This document shows, piece by piece, positions 17,566 to 22,143 of a DNA stretch of 22,143 bases. This stretch comes from JAJTHJ01 sp046316025 (GTDB lineage: Bacteria; Pseudomonadota; Gammaproteobacteria; Burkholderiales; Burkholderiaceae_F). The number at the start of each line of letters is the position of its first letter. Within the stretch, counting starts at the first letter, position 1. The translations under genes and the position numbers were made by a program. Below the pieces are notes generated by a model. The model ran no database searches. It saw only the letters and a list, made by a program, of their open reading frames with translations, and had not been told where the DNA came from. Location of the stretch: the NCBI GenBank assembly GCA_046316025.1, contig JBKCXU010000056.1, positions 1 to 22,143 of the forward strand, read 5' to 3'.

Positions 17566-18759
17566 ATGCCGGTCGCCCTGGCCGAGGTGCTTGCGCGCCA
17601 CGGCCCCCGCTACTTGGCCGGTCACGGCCTGAGCCGCTTTCAGGCCAAGGCCTGGCGCGCCATTGCCGCCTGCCGGACCCCGGCGCAGGGCGGAGTGCGA
17701 CTGCGCTGCGCCGGCTGCGGTGCCGAGCAATGGCGCTGGCGCTCCTGTCGCAACCGGCACTGCCCGCGCTGCCAGAAGCAGGCCGCCGAGAGCTGGCGGC
17801 GGGCGCGTGGGGCCGAACTGCTGGCGGTGCCTTACACGCACCTGGTCTTTACCGTCCCGCACGAGCTCAACCCCCTGGCCCGCGCCCACCCGCGCTGGGT
17901 CTACGAGACGGCAATGGCGAGCACGGCGGCCACGCTGACCGCGTTCGCCGCCAATCCCCGCTGGCTCAGGGCGCAAGCGGCCTTTACTCTGGTGCTGCAC
18001 ACCTGGACCCAGGACCTGCGGCTGCATGTGCACGTACACGCGCTCATCGCCTGTGGCGGTCTGGACGCGCAAGGCCAATGGCGTACCCCGGTGCGGGGGC
18101 CGCGCTTCCTGTTTCCGGTGCAGGGCCTGTCTAAAGTCTTCGCGGGCAAGTTCCGGGCGGCGCTGGCCGCGGCCGAGCGTGCCGGCACCCTGAGCCGCGA
18201 TCCGCAGGCCGAGCCGGCGCAGCGGCAGCGGCGCCGCCGCCGGCTGTGCTGCCCCTGGGTGGTGTATGCCAAGACGCCACTGGCAGGAGCAGCGGCGGTG
18301 CTGGACTATCTGTCGCGCTACACCCACCGCACCGCCATCGGGCACGAGCGCATCGTGGGCCTGGACGAGCAAACGGTGCGACTGCGGGTGCGGGCCGACG
18401 CGCACGGCGGCAAGAAGCTGGTGCGCATCGACGGCGCGCAGTTCGTCGGCCGCTTTGTGCAGCACGTGCTGCCCACGGGCTTTAAGCGCATCCGCCACTA
18501 TGGGCTGCTGGCGCCGCGGCACAAGACGGCGCGCCTGGCGCAGGCCCGCGCGACTTTGCAGATGCCGGCGCCCAATCCGCTGGCGCGCGAGGCGGCGACG
18601 GAGTTCCTGCGGCGGGTGGCGCGTATCGATAGCGAGTGCTGTCCGCACTGCCACACACGCTGGACGCTGGTGCAGCAGTTCGGGCCGCTGCCGGCGGTAC
18701 CGTGGCCGCGCGCCGGCGGCGCGGCGCGCCAGATCGCGGCGCTGGCGCAGGGGCCGTGA
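17566..18759 (+). CDS. IS91-family transposase (HUH, Y2)
   Basis: A rolling-circle transposase of 397 residues. The N-terminal zinc ribbon has C48, C51, C61, C66 and C69 (RCAGCG...CRNRHCPRC). The HUH motif is LHVHVHALIACGG with H156 and H158. The two-tyrosine motif is YLSRYTHR (Y248 and Y252), as in IS91 and unlike the single-Tyr ISCR group. A second small Cys/His cluster (CCPHCH, near 362) lies at the C-terminus. The gene looks intact and directly follows the tyrosine recombinase, a pairing also known from some other IS91-family members. Such transposases can carry adjacent DNA along when termination fails, relevant to the cassettes downstream. Confidence 0.92.
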   Translation: MPVALAEVLARHGPRYLAGHGLSRFQAKAWRAIAACRTPAQGGVRLRCAGCGAEQWRWRSCRNRHCPRCQKQAAESWRRARGAELLAVPYTHLVFTVPHELNPLARAHPRWVYETAMASTAATLTAFAANPRWLRAQAAFTLVLHTWTQDLRLHVHVHALIACGGLDAQGQWRTPVRGPRFLFPVQGLSKVFAGKFRAALAAAERAGTLSRDPQAEPAQRQRRRRRLCCPWVVYAKTPLAGAAAVLDYLSRYTHRTAIGHERIVGLDEQTVRLRVRADAHGGKKLVRIDGAQFVGRFVQHVLPTGFKRIRHYGLLAPRHKTARLAQARATLQMPAPNPLAREAATEFLRRVARIDSECCPHCHTRWTLVQQFGPLPAVPWPRAGGAARQIAALAQGP

Positions 18760-19035
18760 GATGGGCGCGCGCAAGCGAGCAAGCTCCTCGTCGAGCGCAC
18801 TGCGGTTCTTTGCGGCGAACCGGCGGTGGTGGTTTGCGCTGCCGGCCGCGCGGACGGCAAAACATCGCCCCAATCGACCGTTGCACCGCACCGCAAGGCG
18901 ATCGCGCGCCCCGGGCCGAGGCCAACGATGCCGTCTCAGCCGCCGCCGCTGCGCCGCGGCACTGGTGTCTCGGGCCGCTTGAACCTTACACTGCCCATTA
19001 CCAACGCCGCCGCGCCAGACGCTGCCGGCGGTTCA
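18760..19035. other. Right end of IS91-type element and remnant before first attC
   Basis: I see no convincing gene here. Overlapping Arg/Ser-rich open frames are products of high G+C. The element's origin end is probably near 18977, followed by cttgaac. The next 50 bp would belong to a preceding cassette, whose gene is not recognisable and may have been removed or split by the element. Confidence 0.4.
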
Positions 19036-19120
19036 GTCCAACGAGGTTCATCCGCCGCGATGCCGCGCCGCGCCTTCGACCAACGCCTCCGCCGCGGCGG
19101 ATAAACCCTATTCGTTGGGA
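19036..19120 (+). other. attC site upstream of cassette 1
   Basis: R'' is gtccaac (19036-19042, perfect RYYYAAC). R' is gttggga (19114-19120, one mismatch to GTTRRRY). The inner boxes ggttcatccgccgcg and cgcggcggataaaccc pair with one mismatch plus indels. The spacing on the R'' side is shorter than usual. It would be the attC of a lost or interrupted cassette. Confidence 0.6.
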
Positions 19121-19141
19121 TTCATTCGATAGGGGCCGCAG

Positions 19142-19972
19142 GTGACCGACCTCATCAGCAAAAAGACACGCGTCGAATTTAGAGAGTACTTCGTCGGTAC
19201 CTCGCTTCGAGAGATCGAAATGGCCTTCGACGCCGCTGATGTACCGATTGACGAGACGTACGATCCCAACGTGTCGGGCCAGAGACGGACGTTGGTTGAG
19301 CAGTACTACCATTCGATCGACTGGTCAAAGTGGGCTGATGTTCGAAAGGTTTTAACCGTTTACGAGAACGTACTCAGTGAACTTGAGGATCATGCGCAAA
19401 ACAGCCAAGAATGGGCGCGCAAGACGTTCCCACTTCTCAAAAAATGGGTGGAGAAGGACGGTTTCCATTACGAAGCTGGGAAGCTACAACCTCGTGGGCG
19501 AACCCATGGGCTCGAACACATTGCTGATGCTGTTTCGGCCTTCGACCTCCCCGAGCTCCACCGACAGATTCAGAGAATGCAATCCTCTATTGACGACGAC
19601 CCAGGTCTCGCGATCGGGACGGCAAAGGAACTCGTTGAGACTGTATGCAGAACGATCCTTGAGCAAAGACAGTTGGTTGTTGCTGACGACGCCGACTTGG
19701 TGCAGTTGGTGAAGGAAGTTCGAAAGGCGCTCGGCTTAATACCTGAATCGATTCCAAACGCGGCGAAAGGATCCGAGTCGATTCGCCGGCTTCTTAGCAA
19801 TCTAGGTAACGTGGCCCAGGGACTGGGAGAGCTTCGGAACCTCTATGGGACTGGGCACGGCAAGGGTGGTTCGACGCGCGGGCTAAGTCCACGCCACGCG
19901 CGCCTTGCTGTCGGTGCAGCATCTACCCTGTGTACGTTTCTTTTCGAAACCCACCTTGAGCGGAGTATATGA
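19142..19972 (+). CDS. Abortive-infection family protein (Abi_C domain), cassette 1
   Basis: A 276-residue cytosolic protein starting at GTG 19142 (agggg at 19131-19134 as SD). The C-terminal half (about 150-275) matches the Abi_C domain from memory: DDPGLAIGTAKELVETVCRT, a helix LVQLVKEVRKALGL, then GELRNLYGTGHGKGG and LSPRHARLAVGAASTL. The segment R232-N233...H239 fits an RX6H motif like that of HEPN ribonucleases, so RNA cleavage is a plausible mechanism, but this is inference. The N-terminal 70 residues (REYFVGTSLREIEMAFDAAD) look like a separate adaptor domain I cannot name. Abi_C proteins are associated with phage defence by growth arrest. It lies between two attC sites, so it is a mobile cassette; no partner gene is coupled to it. 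Confidence 0.85.
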   Translation: MTDLISKKTRVEFREYFVGTSLREIEMAFDAADVPIDETYDPNVSGQRRTLVEQYYHSIDWSKWADVRKVLTVYENVLSELEDHAQNSQEWARKTFPLLKKWVEKDGFHYEAGKLQPRGRTHGLEHIADAVSAFDLPELHRQIQRMQSSIDDDPGLAIGTAKELVETVCRTILEQRQLVVADDADLVQLVKEVRKALGLIPESIPNAAKGSESIRRLLSNLGNVAQGLGELRNLYGTGHGKGGSTRGLSPRHARLAVGAASTLCTFLFETHLERSI

Positions 19973-19973
19973 C

Positions 19974-20069
19974 GCCCAACCAGTGCATCGAGCGGACGGC
20001 TGGCAAGCGGTGCTTGCCAGTGCGCTTCGGCCTACGACCTTCGCCCGCCGCTCATGCACTACGTTAGGG
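19974..20069 (+). other. attC site of cassette 1
   Basis: R'' is gcccaac (19974-19980), one base after the TGA of the Abi_C gene. R' is gttaggg (20063-20069). The inner box gtgcatcgagcggacgg pairs with ccgccgctcatgcac, leaving unpaired extra bases on one strand, the feature that gives attC its strand choice. The central part holds ctggcaagc/gcttgccag as a further stem. R' plus the next bases (agggag) serve as the SD of the next gene. Confidence 0.85.
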
Positions 20070-20079
20070 AGCACAATCT

Positions 20080-20982
20080 ATGCGGTTTGCAATCTTCGCA
20101 ATGCTCTGTGCCAGCGTAAGTGGCTGCGCCTTACCGCTGCTCAAGAGCGAGAGACTCGAACCCCGAGAGGTTCTATATCTCAAGGCGCATGAGGTTACAG
20201 ACAACTCTGGCAGGCAGGATGATCAGTCGGTGGACTCGCCGTCCTTCTTGTCGTGTACTACCAACCACGACTATCTAGTTGGTGACAGTGCGCAGCCCGT
20301 AATTGCAACTGCTTGGCCTTTTGCACTCATGGCCAGCAACTCTTATCGCACTAACGCCCAGTTTAAGGTGCCAGATTGGACGCTGAAGCATCACTTTCGG
20401 GGTGCATTCAATAGCGGATATGGCATTGCGTTCCAGGCTGACGTTTACCTTCGCGGCGAGACTGACAAACCCAGCGAGGTTGCGATCGTCTTTCGCGGCA
20501 CTGATCACTCAGTCGACTGGCTTACGAATCTCACGATGTGGTGGCCATGGAATGAGGACAGAGCGCCCGCGCAATACATCCAGGCGGAGGCACTTGTGCG
20601 TTGGGTTGAGAAACACTATCGAGGGCTGCGCATTAACTTCGTCGGACATTCTTTGGGCGGTGGACTAGCGTTTCACGTCGGCTGGACCCGCCAAGATTCA
20701 CGAGTCTTCGCGTTCAACACATCACCTAGGGTGTGGGCGTCAGGCGAGCCGATTCAATCGGATAGGTATGACATTGCCGAAACAGGAGAAGTCTTGCGAG
20801 CACTACAGTTTTGGCGAACGTTGCCTGGCACTAAGACCCGAATGAACTTCCGATCGGCGGGCCTAATCGGCGACCACAATATGTACTACTTCTCTAGAGC
20901 TATCCTCTACCAAGCGCGCAAACAAGGGGACGATGGGGCAGAGAAAGCCGCAAGGCTCAACCTTGGTTGCAGTGCTCCCTAA
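20080..20982 (+). CDS. Secreted lipase-class-3-like lipoprotein, cassette 2
   Basis: A 300-residue putative hydrolase. The signal MRFAIFAMLCASVSGC has lipobox VSGC with Cys16, so the mature protein should be lipid-anchored in the envelope. The alpha/beta-hydrolase core resembles lipase class 3: EVAIVFRGTDHSVDWLTN (133-150) with oxyanion-type FRGTD, nucleophile elbow INFVGHSLGGGLAF with S191, FAFNTSPRVWASG (the usual TFGSPRVG position, near 210), and candidate His H266 in IGDHNMYYF. The catalytic Asp is not certain. The ATG at 20080 follows agggag, supplied by the end of the upstream attC. The stop TAA overlaps the R'' box of the next site. The substrate is unknown; phospholipid or other ester is possible. 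Confidence 0.8.
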   Translation: MRFAIFAMLCASVSGCALPLLKSERLEPREVLYLKAHEVTDNSGRQDDQSVDSPSFLSCTTNHDYLVGDSAQPVIATAWPFALMASNSYRTNAQFKVPDWTLKHHFRGAFNSGYGIAFQADVYLRGETDKPSEVAIVFRGTDHSVDWLTNLTMWWPWNEDRAPAQYIQAEALVRWVEKHYRGLRINFVGHSLGGGLAFHVGWTRQDSRVFAFNTSPRVWASGEPIQSDRYDIAETGEVLRALQFWRTLPGTKTRMNFRSAGLIGDHNMYYFSRAILYQARKQGDDGAEKAARLNLGCSAP

Positions 20983-21108
20983 CCCCTCGTTCAACCCTGA
21001 CCCGCTACGGCAGGCGCTGTAAGGCCGGGCAACGCCAGTGTGTACTATCGTCGTTGCCCGGCCTTACAGCGCCTGCCTCCGCGGTCAGGGTTAACTCGAA
21101 CGTTACGC
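20977..21108 (+). other. attC site of cassette 2, with long near-perfect palindrome
   Basis: R'' is ccctaac (20977-20983) and R' is gttacgc (21102-21108). The inner boxes are ttcaaccctgacc and ggtcagggttaa, with spacers cccctcg and ctcgaac in the layout of the aadA-type attC. The arms 20995-21034 and 21052-21090 are complementary over about 38 bases with few interruptions (caggcgctgtaaggccgggc in one arm), around a loop of about 17 bases. The stem is longer and more regular than in usual attC sites. Confidence 0.85.
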
Positions 21109-21109
21109 G

Positions 21110-21544
21110 ATGCGAAGTTTTGTGTTTGGAGGTGACGAGGCGGAGCGAATCGAGATTCGAGTGCATGGGTACGAACGCGCTCCAGTGGGCGAGTACTACG
21201 ACGACAACTGGCTTCGGGTTTCTGTCCGTGTGAGCGCGGGCGCCTTCGCGGGTTTGTTTGATGCGACGTTTCTAACCTCAGAGTTCGTGGGCTTCCGCGA
21301 GAGCTTGGGTGCGCTGCATGACTCGCTTATTGGGTCGGCGCGCTTTTCAACGCTCGAAGAGCAACTTGTCCTGGATCTCACCGGCGACCGCCTCGGCCAC
21401 ATTACTCTGAGAGGGGTGGCGACCGACGCGCCTGGAATAGGTAACCGGTTGCAGTTTCAACTCGCGCTCGATCAGAGTCATCTCTCAGTGGCGCTAAGAG
21501 ATTTGGATGCCATGATCTGCACCTTTCCGGTCCGTGCTGGCTAA
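21110..21544 (+). CDS. WapI-family-like immunity protein, cassette 3
   Basis: A 144-residue cytosolic protein without signal or membrane segments. The pattern EYYDDNWLRVSVRVSAGAFA (28-47), FDATFLTSEFVGFRESL, ARFSTLEEQLVLDLTGDRLG (77-96) and PGIGNRLQFQLALDQSHL resembles the WapI-type immunity proteins that neutralise the tRNase toxin tips of contact-dependent polymorphic toxins. I rely on memory for this family match. No toxin gene is present in the window, so it would be an orphan immunity gene. The ATG begins one base after the attC core and has no SD inside the cassette, so translation may depend on re-initiation from the upstream gene or a leaderless-like start. The stop TAA lies in the next R'' box. 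Confidence 0.7.
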   Translation: MRSFVFGGDEAERIEIRVHGYERAPVGEYYDDNWLRVSVRVSAGAFAGLFDATFLTSEFVGFRESLGALHDSLIGSARFSTLEEQLVLDLTGDRLGHITLRGVATDAPGIGNRLQFQLALDQSHLSVALRDLDAMICTFPVRAG

Positions 21545-21550
21545 CAAGTC
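21539..21550 (+). other. Half attC site (R'' box only) after cassette 3
   Basis: ggctaacaagtc reads as the R'' box and spacer of a common attC type (CTAACAAGTCG). No complementary right half (an L' ending in GTTRRRY) is found in the next 150 bases. The array therefore appears to be cut here and joined to unrelated sequence. Confidence 0.5.
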
Positions 21551-21724
21551 GGGCGAGGTCGGGGCCCGGCGGTAAGGCGCGGCGAGGCGCAGTTGGCGAT
21601 TCTGTACCTGGCGGCGCGCTGCCGCTGTGTGCCGATCACCCTTTCGTTGCGACGAAGCGAAGAGCGAACTTCTATCGGCGGCGGCACTTCGAAACACCTG
21701 AGATAGGGCAAGGGAAACCACTGA

Positions 21725-22003
21725 ATGAAATTCACCCACCTCGGCGCGAGCGGCCTCGAAATCTCCCGCCTCGCGCTCGGCATGATGACCTGGGGTTCGC
21801 CCGCGTGGCGGCCGTGGGTGAAGAGCGAGGCCGAGGCGCGGCCGATGGTGGGGCGCGCGCTGGAACTCGGCATCAATCTCTTCGACACCGCCGACATGTA
21901 TTCGGCCGGCCTGAGCGAGGAGATCACCGGCCGCCTGCTGCGCGAGATGGCGCCGCGCGAGGAGGTGGTGATCGCCACCAAGGTCTACTACCCGGTCGAT
22001 CTG
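21725..22003 (+). pseudogene. Aldo/keto reductase, 5' part only
   Basis: The first 93 codons of an NAD(P)H-dependent aldo/keto reductase are present, starting at ATG 21725 with SD-like aaggga. The N-terminus is MKFTHLGASGLEISRLALG. D54 and Y59 (NLFDTADMYSAGLSEE) and K86 (VVIATKVYYPV) are three of the four catalytic residues, and the fourth (His) would lie beyond the break. After VDLV the sequence turns into 23-bp repeats typical of an insertion-sequence end, and the frame stops at 22064-22066. About 220 C-terminal residues are missing from this window. Codon use is G+C-rich again, unlike the cassettes, so this is ordinary chromosomal DNA. Confidence 0.8.
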
Positions 22004-22143
22004 GTGCGTATTTCAGCGATCGTGGACGGCTGTTTCAGTCTGATCGTGGACGGTGTTTCAGCGTGATCGTGGACGGCATTTCAGGCTGATCGTGGACGGG
22101 GCAGGGGTGCGCGCCAGCGAGGGGTTTGATGGTAGCGCAGTGT
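22004..22143. mobile_element. Insertion-sequence end with four 23-bp repeats (IS21-like), cut by window edge
   Basis: Four units of the form tttcagNNtgatcgtggacgg lie head to tail at 22009-22030 (22 bp), 22031-22053, 22054-22076 and 22077-22099, with small differences in the middle. Multiple repeats of this kind next to the end, starting near a TG dinucleotide (22004), are typical of the transposase-binding repeats of IS21-family elements. No transposase gene is reached before the window ends, so the family is an inference. Confidence 0.5.

Larger units (their letters stand above)
16561..18977 (+). mobile_element. IS91-type element with accessory tyrosine recombinase (ends approximate)
   Basis: The element comprises two genes on one strand, a tyrosine recombinase and a Y2 HUH transposase, 12 bp apart. 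The left boundary is placed after caagttgaac (16551-16560), and the right boundary before cttgaac (18978-18984). Both junctions show TTGAAC, and both contain IS91-type target tetranucleotides (GAAC/GTTC or CAAG/CTTG). IS91 elements move by rolling-circle replication and make no target duplication, so the ends cannot be set from one copy. Hairpins lie near the left end at 16564-16577 (accgc/gcggt) and 16646-16661 (gcgggc/gcccgc). Confidence 0.6.
19036..21550 (+). mobile_element. Integron cassette array without integrase (CALIN-like), three cassettes
   Basis: Three plus-strand genes are each preceded by an attC-type site whose outer core boxes and inner palindromes pair: 19036-19120, 19974-20069 and 20977-21108. 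A left half-site follows the last gene (21539-21550). Gene spacing is tight: each stop codon lies in or beside an R'' box and each start follows an R' box within 1 to 22 bases. Base composition is lower in G+C than the flanks. No IntI gene or recognisable attI is present; the upstream side, where IntI would be expected, is occupied by the IS91-type element. Confidence 0.8.

Noticed and set aside
18636..19145. Open frames over the transposase end and first attC
   Set aside because: Arg/Pro-rich frames running through the attC palindrome; no homology seen and no SD.
22009..22099. CRISPR array
   Set aside because: The four units are contiguous 23-bp repeats with no spacers, and they vary in the middle.

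Overview
The window is G+C-rich, densely coding DNA. Its gene content (gcl-hyi-glxR, homodimeric-type aceE, class II pyrC, REP/BIME-like palindromes, integron attC sites) suggests a beta- or gammaproteobacterial chromosome. No rRNA or tRNA gene is visible, so the taxon cannot be fixed.

Region 1 (1-3930) is a glyoxylate-assimilation operon: glyoxylate carboligase (gcl), hydroxypyruvate isomerase (hyi) and tartronate-semialdehyde reductase (glxR/garR). A G+C-rich palindrome sits in each gap between the genes. Region 2 (3928-8775, minus strand) has a lone pyruvate dehydrogenase E1 (aceE) and, 37 bp behind it, an S41-family lipoprotein peptidase broken by a one-base frameshift. Region 3 (8959-13195) has pyrC, a SNF2 helicase remnant cut off exactly at a REP-like palindrome, a four-helix membrane protein, and the otnK-denD pair for tetronate (erythronate) catabolism. 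otnK carries an in-frame insertion made of a G+C-rich palindromic repeat. Region 4 (13196-16258) has a cluster of three REP/BIME elements, an acetolactate-synthase-like ThDP enzyme translationally coupled to a CbiM-like permease, and a small coiled-coil protein.

Region 5 (about 16560-22143) is mobile. A two-gene IS91-type element (tyrosine recombinase plus HUH transposase) is followed by a run of integron gene cassettes. These have visibly lower G+C, all lie on the plus strand, and are separated by attC recombination sites found by their paired core and palindromic boxes. The cassettes encode an Abi_C-type abortive-infection protein with a HEPN-like RX6H motif, a secreted class-3-lipase-like lipoprotein, and a WapI-family-like immunity protein. 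No integron integrase is present, so this is a cluster of attC sites lacking an integrase (CALIN), or an array whose integrase was displaced. The right end of the array is a half attC, followed by an aldo/keto reductase gene cut off by an insertion-sequence end with four 23-bp repeats.

Metabolically, Hyi and OtnI belong to the same isomerase family, so the glyoxylate and tetronate modules may share a step. No otnC, otnI or glycerate kinase is seen in the window. The strongest candidates for something new are the integrase-less defence/immunity cassette array beside an IS91-type element, and the repeat-derived insertion inside otnK.
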